Assembly (NCBI RefSeq): GCF_018613695.1
Contig: NZ_JAGGPR010000003.1
Coordinates: 458,372-522,371 of the forward strand
DNA: 64,000 nt
Source: Arthrobacter sp. ISL-95
Lineage (GTDB): Bacteria > Actinomycetota > Actinomycetes > Actinomycetales > Micrococcaceae
Direction of reading: 5' to 3'
Shown here: positions 17,542-26,125 of the stretch, piece after piece
How positions within the stretch are numbered: the stretch's first letter is position 1
Layout of the letters: each line of letters starts with the position of its first letter
The notes under the pieces: generated by a model
Databases searched by the model: none
Seen by the model: only the letters and a program-made list of their open reading frames with translations
What the model was told of the DNA's origin: nothing
Position numbers and translations under genes: made by a program

Positions 17542-17847
17542 TCAGCTGCCTTGTTGTCCGGCGCCGCCATCAGCGCCGCCGTCGGCACCACCGTCAGCAC
17601 CGCCGTCGTGAGTGCCTGGGACACCGGACGCACCACCATCAGCGGGGCCTTCAGCACCACCGTCGGCACCACCGTCAGCACCGCCGTCGTGGGTGCCTGG
17701 GACACCGGACGCGCCACCATCCGCGGGGCCTTCAGCACCACCATCAGCGCCGCCGTCGGCACCGCCGTCGTGAGCGCCTGGGACACCGGCCGCGCCACCG
17801 TCCGCGGGGCCCTCCTGCTGGTTTGGATCCTGCTCTGGATCAGACAT
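17542..17847 (-). CDS. Asp/Gly-rich repeat protein, possible substrate of the adjacent oxygenase
   Basis: A 101-residue acidic, low-complexity protein. After MSDPEQDPNQQ come three 27-residue units, each EGPADGGA(A/S)GVPG(A/T)HDGG(A)D..., with a single His per unit and a DGGADGGA tail, ending GAGQQGS. Start ATG 17847 has a strong GGGAGGA Shine-Dalgarno. It is the first gene of an operon with a JmjC-like oxygenase and a ferredoxin-like protein. No signal peptide, membrane helix or cysteine. I do not recognise a family; it resembles repetitive precursor peptides. Confidence 0.65.
   Translation of the reverse strand: MSDPEQDPNQQEGPADGGAAGVPGAHDGGADGGADGGAEGPADGGASGVPGTHDGGADGGADGGAEGPADGGASGVPGTHDGGADGGADGGADGGAGQQGS
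17572..17814 (-). repeat. Three 81-bp in-frame tandem repeats inside the repeat-protein gene
   Basis: Units lie at 17814-17734, 17733-17653 and 17652-17572, each exactly 27 codons. They differ only at a few positions (A/S and A/T substitutions), so copy number can change without breaking the frame. Confidence 0.85.
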
Positions 17848-17991
17848 GCTTCCTCCCGAGAATCGAATGGCGTACTCAGGCTCCGATTTCGGCGCCCAAT
17901 TTCAACCCGGGCGATCTTCAGCCGCACCGCCCGTGATCACCATATCCATATGGGTCAGCTGTGGGAACAGCTTGCGCGGATTTGAAACCCT

Positions 17992-18495
17992 CTAGGACCC
18001 GACGCCGGGACGCACCATCCGATGTTCCGGCAGCGAGTACCAGGACGGGTCGCAGAGTTGACGCTTTCCGTCCGGCACAAATCCGTTGCGCCGGTAAAAA
18101 GCCTGTGCGCGCGGGTTGTCATCAAGCACCCACAAGTACGCCGGACCGCCGCCGATCAAGGCCTCCACCAACGCCTGCCCCACGCCCCGGCCATGAACAC
18201 GTTCCAAGGTGTAGAGCATGAAGAGTTCCCGTTCGCACGGTCCGTCTTCGTCTTGTCCGGAACCTGCAGCGCCAAGGCCCACTACGAGCCCCTCGGGATC
18301 ATGGGCCAACATCCGGGTGTGGCCTGCCGCGATGAACGCCCGGTACCGTTCAATGCGGTTCGGCAGCGCGGCTTCCTGTTTCTCGAAGAACTCCGGCGGC
18401 AGCAGTCGCCTGTAACTCTCTTTCCAGGACTGGACATGCATCACTGCCATGGCCTCGGCGTCGTCAACCGTAGCCGGGCGAATCGTGAAATCCAC
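17992..18495 (-). CDS. GNAT-family N-acetyltransferase
   Basis: A 167-residue acetyl-CoA-dependent acetyltransferase. The N-terminus FTIRPATVDDAEAMAVMHVQSW is the usual GNAT beta1-alpha1, ERVHGRGVGQALVEALI is the acetyl-CoA pyrophosphate-binding loop (motif A), and DDNPRAQAFYRRNGFVPDG is motif B with its FYxxxGF signature. Start GTG 18495 directly abuts the stop of the upstream O-methyltransferase gene, so the two are co-translated. Substrate unknown. Confidence 0.85.
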   Translation of the reverse strand: MDFTIRPATVDDAEAMAVMHVQSWKESYRRLLPPEFFEKQEAALPNRIERYRAFIAAGHTRMLAHDPEGLVVGLGAAGSGQDEDGPCERELFMLYTLERVHGRGVGQALVEALIGGGPAYLWVLDDNPRAQAFYRRNGFVPDGKRQLCDPSWYSLPEHRMVRPGVGS

Positions 18496-19167
18496 TTAGC
18501 GCACCCGCGCTATCGCAAAGCCGTCCCAGCCCTTGCTTCCTACGGTCTGGATGGCGGTGGCATCGAGGCGCGGATCCTGACCCATCATTTCCAACACCTT
18601 CACGATGCCGGGCGCGTTGGCCTCGTCCCGTTCGGGCTCAAGGATGGCACCGTCCCAGATGACGTTGTCCACCACAATCACGGTGCCCGGGTGCCCCAAC
18701 CGGATGGCCCAGTCGAGGTAGTTGGAGTCGTTTTCCTTGTCGGCGTCAATGAAAACGAAGTCGAACGATTCCTGACCCGTCAATGTGGGAAGGGTGTCCA
18801 GGGCAGCGCCCACCCTGATATCCACCTTGTGGCCCACCCCGGCTGCGTCAAGGTTGGCGCGGGCCACGTCCGCGTGCTTCTGAAGGAATTCGCACGTCAC
18901 TATCCTGCCGTCGTCGGGCAGTCCCTGTGCCATCCAGATGCTGCTGAACCCGGCCAGGGTCCCAATCTCCAGCACCCGCCTTGCACCGGACATCTGCACA
19001 AGCATCCGGAGTAGCTTGGCGGCGTTGGGAGCTACTTCGATCGCCGGCATGCCGGCATCGACGGCGGAGGTCAGGGCGCGCCGGTGGGCAGGGTCAGGAC
19101 GCACGACGACGTCAGTCAGGTAATGCTCTACGTCCACCCAACCAGGCTCGGTAACGTGTTCAATCAT
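18496..19167 (-). CDS. Class I SAM-dependent O-methyltransferase (catechol/caffeoyl-CoA type)
   Basis: A 223-residue methyltransferase of the methyltransf_3 family. SAM-binding motif I is ARRVLEIGTLAGFSSIW; the acidic loop CEFLQKHADVARANL and the metal-binding FDFVFIDADKENDSNYLDWA and VIVVDNVIWDG match the Mg2+-dependent O-methyltransferases. Forms a two-gene unit with the downstream acetyltransferase. GGGGGCC precedes ATG 19167. Substrate unknown. Confidence 0.87.
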   Translation of the reverse strand: MIEHVTEPGWVDVEHYLTDVVVRPDPAHRRALTSAVDAGMPAIEVAPNAAKLLRMLVQMSGARRVLEIGTLAGFSSIWMAQGLPDDGRIVTCEFLQKHADVARANLDAAGVGHKVDIRVGAALDTLPTLTGQESFDFVFIDADKENDSNYLDWAIRLGHPGTVIVVDNVIWDGAILEPERDEANAPGIVKVLEMMGQDPRLDATAIQTVGSKGWDGFAIARVR

Positions 19168-19208
19168 GGCCCCCAGTCTGGCACTCGCCGCGCCTGTTGG
19201 GGAAGGAT

Positions 19209-19541
19209 CTAGTCCGTGGCGGAAATGGCGTCTTCGAGCCGTTCAACCTTGCCGGTCAACTCACCGCTGTACCCGGGGCGGATGTCTGCCTTGATGACCA
19301 AGGACACCCGGCTGCCGTACCGACCAACGGCCTCGGTGGCGCGTTTGACGACGTCGAACACCTCGTCCCATTCGCCCTCGAGGGTGGTGAACATGGAGTC
19401 CGTCTGGTTGGGCAAACCAGACTCGCGGACGATCTTGACCGCGGCAGCGACGGCGTCGTGCACGGAGGCGTCAGGGGTTGGTCCCCCGTTGGCGGCGGAA
19501 GCGGGCTGGCCCGAAGGGGCGACTGAAAATGCAAGCAACAT
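19209..19541 (-). CDS. MTH1187/YkoF-type thiamine-binding domain protein
   Basis: A 110-residue ferredoxin-like-fold protein: MLLAFSVAP, then ASVHDAVAAAVKIVRESGL, TTLEGEWDEVFDVVKRATEA and RVSLVIKADIRPG. This is the pattern of the UPF0045/MTH1187 family, whose members bind thiamine or hydroxymethylpyrimidine compounds. ATG 19541 is chosen because residues upstream of it do not fit the family. Divergent from a TetR gene with 92 nt between. Confidence 0.75.
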   Translation of the reverse strand: MLLAFSVAPSGQPASAANGGPTPDASVHDAVAAAVKIVRESGLPNQTDSMFTTLEGEWDEVFDVVKRATEAVGRYGSRVSLVIKADIRPGYSGELTGKVERLEDAISATD

Positions 19542-19633
19542 GAAATCCAGTGTTTCACGTGCCGGTTTGTCATATAAGAACGTACTCCCGCGTAACAACG
19601 GACCGGCGGCGCTCCGTTGCTACCCTGACAAGC

Positions 19634-20263
19634 ATGGAACAGCCCTCTGAACGCAAGCCCCTCAGGGCCGACGCCGCACGCAATGTGGACAAAATCATCA
19701 CCGCCGCCCGGCAGTGCTTCCGGGAATTCGGACCCGAAGTACCCCTTCAGACCATCGCCGCCACCGCTGGAGTTGGCCCCGCAACGCTGTTCCGCAACTT
19801 CTCGGACAAAGAGCAACTGGTGCTCGCAGCACTGTCACGTCAACTCCGATTGCACGTGGACCCTGTGGCAGAAGCCGCCCTTGGCGGCATGGACGCCGCC
19901 GAAGGGCTGATCAACGTGATCGACGCCGTGGTGAAGGTCGCCAGCGACGACGCCAATCTCCTGGACGCAGTCGCCGGCCGACGCGGACTGCTCGTGGGCA
20001 TCACCGGTGGACTGATCGGCTCCATGAACATACTTTTGGAGCGAGGCCAGGGGCAGGGTTCCCTGCGTCGCGACATCACCATCGAGGACATGGTCCGTTT
20101 GCTGGCCATGCTGATCGGCGCGGTGGATACCATGGAGCCGGGATCTGCAGCCTGGAAGCGTCCAGTGGCGCTGATCGAGGATGCCATCCGCACGGAGCGC
20201 CCTTCCCGGCCGCTTCCGGAGCAGTCAGGTATCCCGGGGATGACGTTCACAGAGGCGGTTTAA
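19634..20263 (+). CDS. TetR-family transcriptional regulator
   Basis: A 209-residue regulator. The N-terminal HTH (about 18-62) reads IITAARQCFREFGPEVPLQTIAATAGVGPATLFRNFSDKE, followed by an all-helical ligand domain. A -10 box TACCCT lies 7 nt before ATG 19634, suggesting a leaderless mRNA. Divergent from the thiamine-binding-type gene; targets may include that gene. Ligand unknown. Confidence 0.85.
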   Translation: MEQPSERKPLRADAARNVDKIITAARQCFREFGPEVPLQTIAATAGVGPATLFRNFSDKEQLVLAALSRQLRLHVDPVAEAALGGMDAAEGLINVIDAVVKVASDDANLLDAVAGRRGLLVGITGGLIGSMNILLERGQGQGSLRRDITIEDMVRLLAMLIGAVDTMEPGSAAWKRPVALIEDAIRTERPSRPLPEQSGIPGMTFTEAV

Positions 20264-20340
20264 GCTTCACTTCCCGTCGGGCTGCCCATGGTGAGTCCTG
20301 CCCATAGCGGTCCCGCCACGGCCACCGTAGGGTCGATCGT

Positions 20341-20844
20341 ATGAATATTCCCCTGAGCTCATACTCTTCCAGCGGGGCCGGGTCCGCTGCTACGGCCGGC
20401 CTTGTCCTGCTGTTCATGCTGATCTACTTTGCCGTGGTCTTCGGGATCGTTGGCTTGCTCTACATGGGAATCTTCACTAAGGCCGGCCGTCCTGCGTGGG
20501 GCGCCTTTGTGCCGGTCTACAACGGCATCAAGCTCTTGGAAATCGCGGGGCGCCCCTGGTACTGGTTCTTGCTGTTCTTCATCCCGTTCGCAGGCATCTA
20601 TTTCCAGATCGTGTGGTTGAACGACCTCGCCAAGTCCTTTGGAAAAGACGCCGGCTACACGGTTGGCCTGGTCCTGTTGCCGGTAGTTTTCGCGCCCATG
20701 CTTTCGTACGGCTCCGCGCGGTACCTCGGCCCGGCTGCCGGACAGCAGTTCGTGGCCTACCCGCCGTCGTACCCGCAGGGCTACGCCCAGGCGCCTATGC
20801 AGCAGCCGCCGGTCCAGCAGCCCAACGGTCAGCAATACCGCTAA
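20341..20844 (+). CDS. DUF5684-type membrane protein
   Basis: A 167-residue protein with four hydrophobic helices between about 18 and 128, and a Pro/Gln/Tyr-rich C-terminus (AYPPSYPQGYAQAPMQQPP). The core GRPAWGAFVPVYNGIKLLEIAGRPWYWFLLFFIPF is typical of DUF5684 proteins, sometimes described as signal-peptidase-I-like. A -10 box TAGGGT is 7 nt before ATG 20341. Function unknown. Confidence 0.7.
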   Translation: MNIPLSSYSSSGAGSAATAGLVLLFMLIYFAVVFGIVGLLYMGIFTKAGRPAWGAFVPVYNGIKLLEIAGRPWYWFLLFFIPFAGIYFQIVWLNDLAKSFGKDAGYTVGLVLLPVVFAPMLSYGSARYLGPAAGQQFVAYPPSYPQGYAQAPMQQPPVQQPNGQQYR

Positions 20845-20858
20845 CCTAAAGCCGGCGA

Positions 20859-21170
20859 CTAACCCCAGCCCAGCAGCCGCAGCAATGCTGCGGCTGCTGC
20901 GCCTGAAATCACCACGACGAGGAACGGCGCGCGGAGCCACAGGGCGACGGCGGCAGCCACCAAAGCGCCGATGCGGGCATCGAGGACCAAGCCTTGTCCC
21001 GACGCCACGGCGTTCACAACCGTCAGGGATGCCAGCAGGCCAATGGTCATGGTGCCGGCCACGTGCATGATCCGCGGGCTCTCCAGCAGCTTGGCCGGTA
21101 CAAAATAGCCCACCAGCTTGGTCAGATACGCCAGCGCACAGGCAATGAGGATCCACAGCCAAAGGTTCAT
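20859..21170 (-). CDS. azlD: AzlD-family branched-chain amino acid exporter small subunit
   Basis: A 103-residue protein with four hydrophobic helices and the family patterns LTKLVGYFVP and TIGLLASLTVVNA. AzlD works with AzlC to export branched-chain amino acids. Its ATG overlaps the azlC stop (ATGA). Confidence 0.85.
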   Translation of the reverse strand: MNLWLWILIACALAYLTKLVGYFVPAKLLESPRIMHVAGTMTIGLLASLTVVNAVASGQGLVLDARIGALVAAAVALWLRAPFLVVVISGAAAAALLRLLGWG

Positions 21171-21925
21171 TTCCTGCCCCCGTGTTCGCGCTGGTGCTTC
21201 TCCGCGTAGGGATCCACGTCCGGTTCAAGTCCTTCATCCATGCGTGCGTGGCTGAACCAGCCGATCAGGCCGGCTACTACGGCCGCCACCAGAATGGGAA
21301 CACCCGAGGGAACGAACGGCACGGCCAGGATAGTGGCAAGCGCACAGGCAGCGGCGATTGCCCAAGGTTCGCGGCCCTTCAAACGGGGCCATAGCAGAGC
21401 CAGGAATGCCGCAACGGCAGCGCCATCCAGGCCCCATTGTTTGGGGTCGCCCATGGCGTCACCGGCAAGTGCACCAATGGCAGTAAAGATATTCCACAGG
21501 ATGAATATGCCTATTCCTGCCGTCCAGAAACCCCTGCGTTGCTCGTCGGGGTCCGACTGTCCGGACGCCGTCGCCGTAGATTCATCGATGGTGACGTGCG
21601 CGGAGACGTAACGCTTCCAGCCGTCGGGACGGAGCATGGCGTTGATCTGCATGCCGTAAATGCCGTTGCGAAGACCCAGCAGAGCGCTGGCCGTCATGGC
21701 CGCAACCCCGGAGCCACCGCCGGCAACTACACCGATGAAGGCGAACTGCGAACCTCCACTGAACAGCAGGAGGCTGAGCACCATTGTTTGCCAGAAATCG
21801 AACCCCGACGCCACCGCCAAGGCGCCGAAGGACACGCCATACAGGCCAGTGGCGATACTCAGGGACAGTGCAACCTTGAACGCCGGAGATTCCCGGAGCT
21901 TCATGGGAGCCGGGGTGCTGCTCAT
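21167..21925 (-). CDS. azlC: AzlC-family branched-chain amino acid exporter large subunit
   Basis: A 252-residue membrane protein with about seven helices. SIATGLYGVSFGALAVASGF and LLLFSGGSQFAFIGVVAGGG are AzlC signatures; LLGLRNGIYGMQIN follows. The start ATG 21925 overlaps the stop of the DoxX-like gene (ATGA), and its own stop overlaps the azlD start, so DoxX-AzlC-AzlD form one translationally coupled unit. Substrate class from family knowledge only. Confidence 0.88.
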   Translation of the reverse strand: MSSTPAPMKLRESPAFKVALSLSIATGLYGVSFGALAVASGFDFWQTMVLSLLLFSGGSQFAFIGVVAGGGSGVAAMTASALLGLRNGIYGMQINAMLRPDGWKRYVSAHVTIDESTATASGQSDPDEQRRGFWTAGIGIFILWNIFTAIGALAGDAMGDPKQWGLDGAAVAAFLALLWPRLKGREPWAIAAACALATILAVPFVPSGVPILVAAVVAGLIGWFSHARMDEGLEPDVDPYAEKHQREHGGRK

Positions 21926-22356
21926 TTCCGCAGGCTCCACGACCAGAGGATGAGCGGAATCTGCAGGGGGAGGCGGACCGTGTGGATGCGCCTTTCGGCC
22001 GCTGATCCCTTCGGACCGTAGGCGCGTCGAAGAGCGTCAATATGCCCTGCAAGGAATGCAGCAAACATTGCTGTAGTAGCGTCCGCGGCCACCCGGCGCG
22101 TGGCAGGGATCAAGAGTCCGACGGCGGCGGTCACCTCAAGCAGGCCCGACGACGCGATCCATTCCTCGCGGGACATCACTGCCAAGGGGCCATTGGGACG
22201 GCTCCCGGGCTCATCCTTGCGGCACAGGTAATCAGGGACCACCGGGTAGTAGAACTTGGGGGTGCGGAAATGCTTCGCGGCACTGGCCAAGAGCAGTGCG
22301 CTAAGAGCTACTGCAGAGGTGGTTCGGGTTGCTTGGGCTGACCAGCGAAAAGACAT
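21922..22356 (-). CDS. DoxX-like membrane protein
   Basis: A 144-residue protein with four predicted helices, the DoxX layout: helix, loop with HFRTPKFYYPVVPDYL, then SGLLEVTAAVGLLIPATRR and two further helices. First gene of the azlCD unit. ATG 22356 is preferred over TTG 22368 on family length; no strong ribosome-binding site is seen for either. Role unknown; other DoxX proteins act in redox or osmotic responses. Confidence 0.7.
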   Translation of the reverse strand: MSFRWSAQATRTTSAVALSALLLASAAKHFRTPKFYYPVVPDYLCRKDEPGSRPNGPLAVMSREEWIASSGLLEVTAAVGLLIPATRRVAADATTAMFAAFLAGHIDALRRAYGPKGSAAERRIHTVRLPLQIPLILWSWSLRK

Positions 22357-22413
22357 GAGACCACTCAATCACAAGCCGGGTTACCCCCAAAGCCGGACCC
22401 AAGTGTGTGGGGA

Positions 22414-23301
22414 CTAGTTGGACACCATCAGTTGCGCGAGCACCTGCGCTGGTTTGTTGGTGGTGATTTCATGGATGCCAAGTCCCTGGCACAGAGCCAC
22501 GTCCTTCTCCGAGTCAACGGTCCAAACCCGGAAGATACGGCCCGCCTCCAACCAGCGCTGAACGTTGCGGGCGTGCTCCCTGATGTAGTCAATACCCGGA
22601 CCGGCAATATGTACTTCACCTGCATCCAAGACCCTCTCGGCCTCGAGCTGGGTTGCCCGCATAACGTTTGCTACCGCGCCGCCCGTCAGAAAACCAAGGC
22701 CAAGCTCCTGCCGGATCTCTTGCACGGTGAAGTCGTCCACCAGCTGGCAGATGTATTCCTTGGGAACGCTCTGCAGCAAACGTTGAACGGAGTCCGTATC
22801 GAAGCTCATAAAGGAGATCCCGATGTTCTCCAGCCGTGACTCCTCAGGTGTCCAGCCCTCTTCTTCCAGCAGGGCAAGAACACGATCTTCCAGTTTGAGT
22901 CCGTACGGGCTGGGATGCTTGAGCTCGATGGCCAAACCAATGTCCCGCCCAGCACCGCGGAGGATATCCAGCAACTCCGGCAGGGTCAGGAGCTGGTCAG
23001 CAACTCCCCCATAAGCCTCAGGAATACGGGCGCCCTTCCACGACGAGAAGTCCAAAGACCGGAGCTCCTCAAGAGTGTGCTCAGCAACAGGACCCGTGCC
23101 CGTGGAAGTCCGGTCCAGGTCCGCGTCGTGCAAGAGCACCAAATGCTGGTCCCGGGTCAGGTGGACGTCGCACTCCACACCGTCGGCGCCGTCGGCAATG
23201 GCCTTAAGGTAGGCGGCTCGGGTGTGCTCGGCAAAGGCGGCACTGGCGCCTCGGTGGGCATAGACCTTGGGCCGGCTTGGGGCGAAGTCGTCGCTAGTCA
23301 T
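22414..23301 (-). CDS. Glycerophosphodiester phosphodiesterase
   Basis: A 295-residue GDPD TIM barrel that hydrolyses glycerophosphodiesters to glycerol-3-phosphate and an alcohol. The catalytic set is visible: YAHRGASAAFAEHT (His-Arg and Glu), GADGVECDVHLTRDQHLVLLHD (Glu-x-Asp metal ligands and second His) and AIELKHPS. No signal peptide, so cytoplasmic. A -10 box TAACGT lies 6 nt before ATG 23301 (leaderless pattern). Confidence 0.9.
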   Translation of the reverse strand: MTSDDFAPSRPKVYAHRGASAAFAEHTRAAYLKAIADGADGVECDVHLTRDQHLVLLHDADLDRTSTGTGPVAEHTLEELRSLDFSSWKGARIPEAYGGVADQLLTLPELLDILRGAGRDIGLAIELKHPSPYGLKLEDRVLALLEEEGWTPEESRLENIGISFMSFDTDSVQRLLQSVPKEYICQLVDDFTVQEIRQELGLGFLTGGAVANVMRATQLEAERVLDAGEVHIAGPGIDYIREHARNVQRWLEAGRIFRVWTVDSEKDVALCQGLGIHEITTNKPAQVLAQLMVSN

Positions 23302-23351
23302 GCAGACACGTTAGCCCACCCGGCTGCATGCCCGGGGGCTACGCTGGGCTA

Positions 23352-24698
23352 ATGCAGGTGAACTCTGAACAAATCCCAACCGAAGACGTCACCAACCCCA
23401 CCCCCGCCGCTGGCGCCGCACCCTCACAAAGGGCATCCGCCGTCGTCGCTCCCTCAGCGGGAGACATGGAAAAGGCAGCAGCGTTACTCCGCATGAAACG
23501 GCTGGCCCTGGCGTTGCTGATCGCCATGGCGGTGATCTTCACGGTGGCGTTCGCGTTCCAGAAGCAGTACCCGTGGCTTGAATACGTCAGGGCGGCGGCC
23601 GAAGGCGGCATGGTGGGCGCGCTGGCCGACTGGTTCGCTGTTACGGCTCTGTTCAAGTACCCCATGGGCCTGAAAATCCCGCACACCGCCATCATTCCTC
23701 GCCGCAAGGACCAGATCGGCGAATCGCTCAGCGACTTCGTCGAGAGCAACTTCCTGTCCCAGGAGGTTGTGCAGGACAAGTTGGCGAGCATCGACATTGC
23801 CCGCAAAGCCGGCACCTGGTTGTCAGGGCCCGGCGGTGCGGAGCGCGTAGCCAAGGAAGGCGGCGCGGTGATCCGCGGCGCGTTCACCGTACTGAACGAC
23901 GACGACGTGCAGGCAGTGATCGAGGGCATGGTCCGCAAGCACCTGCTCACTCCGCCGTGGGGACCGCCCGTGGGCCGGATGGCTGAACGGATCTTCGCTG
24001 ACGGCCACCACCACACCATGGTCGACCTCCTGGTTGACCGCACGGCCGATTGGGTGGACGCCAACCATGCAACAGTGAACAGGCTCGTCTCGGACCGCTC
24101 TCCCCTCTGGGTGCCGACGTTCGTGGACGGTTTGGTGGGTGACCGTGTGTACGTGGAACTTTCAAAGTTTGTTCGCGCAGTACAGGCAGACCAAAACCAC
24201 CAGGTGCGGCAATCGATCGACGCCTACCTCGCAGATCTGGCCCAGGACCTGCAGCACGATCCCGCCATGATTGAGCGTGCCGAATCCATCAAAGCCCAGA
24301 TCCTCGGCGACCCCGAGGTCCGCGAACTGGCGTCCCGCACGTGGGGAACGGTGAAGACTGCGCTGCTCAACGCCGTCGACGATCCGAACAGCGAACTGAG
24401 CCAGCGCTTCAAGAGTGCCGTCCGCGACTTTGGTCTTCGGCTGGTCAACGACGACGAACTGGCCGGCAAGGTCAACACCTGGATTGGTGATGCTGCCGGA
24501 TATCTGGTGAACACATACCGTTCGGACATCGCCGGCGTGATCTCCGATACCGTGGCTCGCTGGGATGCCGAGGAAACATCCCAAAAGATCGAGCTTCAGG
24601 TGGGCAAGGACCTCCAGTACATCCGCATCAACGGAACTGTGGTGGGCGCACTGGCCGGCTTGGCGATCTTCACGGTGGCGCATCTGCTGTTTGGCTAA
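23352..24698 (+). CDS. DUF445 membrane protein
   Basis: A 448-residue protein with hydrophobic helices near residues 52-75 and 425-445, and a long helical middle part. GGMVGALADWFAVTALFKYPMG and IPHTAIIPRRKDQIGESLSDFVESNFLS are hallmarks of DUF445. Leaderless start: -10 TACGCT is 6 nt before ATG 23352. Function unknown; members are probably envelope proteins. Confidence 0.83.
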   Translation: MQVNSEQIPTEDVTNPTPAAGAAPSQRASAVVAPSAGDMEKAAALLRMKRLALALLIAMAVIFTVAFAFQKQYPWLEYVRAAAEGGMVGALADWFAVTALFKYPMGLKIPHTAIIPRRKDQIGESLSDFVESNFLSQEVVQDKLASIDIARKAGTWLSGPGGAERVAKEGGAVIRGAFTVLNDDDVQAVIEGMVRKHLLTPPWGPPVGRMAERIFADGHHHTMVDLLVDRTADWVDANHATVNRLVSDRSPLWVPTFVDGLVGDRVYVELSKFVRAVQADQNHQVRQSIDAYLADLAQDLQHDPAMIERAESIKAQILGDPEVRELASRTWGTVKTALLNAVDDPNSELSQRFKSAVRDFGLRLVNDDELAGKVNTWIGDAAGYLVNTYRSDIAGVISDTVARWDAEETSQKIELQVGKDLQYIRINGTVVGALAGLAIFTVAHLLFG

Positions 24699-24738
24699 GG
24701 CTATGGAGCTATTCAGCCCGCCTTGGTAGCTTCAACGC

Positions 24739-25167
24739 ATGCCTATCAAACTTGAGAACGTCGGTATTGCGGTTCGAAACCTTGAAGAAACAATCGCCTT
24801 CTTCACGGATCTTGGGCTCACTGTGTTGGGCCGGGACACCGTCAGCGGCGAATGGGCCGACACCGCCGTGGGGTTGGACGGCAACCACGCAAAAATCGCG
24901 GTGCTCCAAACTCCGGACGGCAATGGTCAACTTGAGCTCTTCGAATACCTCCACCCTGACGCGATCGAGACGGATCCCACCCTTCCCAACGAAATCGGAA
25001 TGCACCGCGTAGCTTTCTCGGTTGACGACATCGACCACGCCCTGGAGATCGCCGCCAAGCACGGATGCCATCCGCTGCGTGGCGTGGCGAACTATCAGGA
25101 CGTTTATAAGCTGACGTATCTTCGCGGACCCAGCGGGATCCTGGTCATGCTGGCGCAGAAACTCTAA
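24739..25167 (+). CDS. VOC-family (glyoxalase/bleomycin-resistance) protein
   Basis: A 142-residue vicinal-oxygen-chelate fold protein: two beta-alpha-beta-beta-beta modules, starting IKLENVGIAVRNLEETIAFF and GMHRVAFSVDDIDHALEIA. Possible metal ligands are His in GMHRVAF and Glu in QLELFEY. -10 TAGCTT is 6 nt before ATG 24739 (leaderless). Followed after 14 nt by a metallo-beta-lactamase gene; these may be co-transcribed. Substrate unknown. Confidence 0.83.
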   Translation: MPIKLENVGIAVRNLEETIAFFTDLGLTVLGRDTVSGEWADTAVGLDGNHAKIAVLQTPDGNGQLELFEYLHPDAIETDPTLPNEIGMHRVAFSVDDIDHALEIAAKHGCHPLRGVANYQDVYKLTYLRGPSGILVMLAQKL

Positions 25168-25181
25168 AGGGAGCCACAGCC

Positions 25182-25991
25182 ATGCTGAAGGAAGTCGCGG
25201 TCGGTGTTCTGGTTCACGAGAGTGAGTTCATCCAGAGCAACTGCACGGTGGTTCAGGGCCGGGACGGTGTGTTGCTGATCGACCCCGGCATCACAGTCAA
25301 GGAAATGGCGGGCATCGCAGAGGACCTTCATCGGTTGGGCCAGCCGGTGGTAGCGGGATTCTCCACGCACCCGGATTGGGATCACGTGCTGTGGCACCCG
25401 GACTTCGGTGATCCGCCGCGGTATGGCACAGCCCGCTGCGCGGCATCCATTCGCGACGTCCTGTCCCGGGCTGACTGGAAGGAACAGGTGGCTGAGGGGC
25501 TGCCTCCGGAGTACGCCGAGGAGATTACGATGGATCTGCTCGGGCTCATCACCGGCCTGCCCGCCGGAGCTGCTGAGATTCCATGGGATGGGCCCACTGT
25601 CCGCATCCTGGAGCATCAAGGCCACGCTCCGGGCCACGCAGCGCTCCTGATCCAAGAACCCGGCGTCCTCGTGGCCGGTGACATGCTCTCGGACATCCTG
25701 ATGCCGTTCCTCGACCTGGAGGCAGCGGACCCGCTCAATGACTACCTCGAAGCGTTGCAGCAGTTCAAAGCCGTGGCCGGCGACGTCGTTGCAGTGATCC
25801 CCGGCCACGGTTCTGTGGGCGCAACAGAGCAACTGCGGGAACGCATCGCCCTGGATCGTGCTTACGTGCAGTCACTGCAGGACGGGCGCGATCCCCAGGA
25901 CCCGCGCATCGGCCCGGCGGCACCCCTGTATTGGTTGGCCAACGTGCATTCCTGGCAATTGCAGCGGCTGGCCGAGAAAGGGCAGAAGTAG
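25182..25991 (+). CDS. Metallo-beta-lactamase-fold hydrolase
   Basis: A 269-residue MBL-fold enzyme. The metal motif appears as THPDWDHVLWH (a variant of HxHxDH with Thr replacing the first His), then GHAPGHAALL, VLVAGDMLSD and VIPGHGSVG supply the other ligands. GGGAG lies 8 nt before ATG 25182. Probably in an operon with the VOC protein upstream. Substrate unknown. Confidence 0.83.
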   Translation: MLKEVAVGVLVHESEFIQSNCTVVQGRDGVLLIDPGITVKEMAGIAEDLHRLGQPVVAGFSTHPDWDHVLWHPDFGDPPRYGTARCAASIRDVLSRADWKEQVAEGLPPEYAEEITMDLLGLITGLPAGAAEIPWDGPTVRILEHQGHAPGHAALLIQEPGVLVAGDMLSDILMPFLDLEAADPLNDYLEALQQFKAVAGDVVAVIPGHGSVGATEQLRERIALDRAYVQSLQDGRDPQDPRIGPAAPLYWLANVHSWQLQRLAEKGQK

Positions 25992-26125
25992 TTCAGGGCC
26001 GGATCCTGCGTTCCGCCCGCCGTCGCCGAGTTCCCGCGGATCCCCTCATAAAGCGCCGTTACTGAGAAAATCGACCCCTGAGACTCTCACGGTCGGGATC
26101 CCTCGCGAGGATCATCGCAGCTGTT

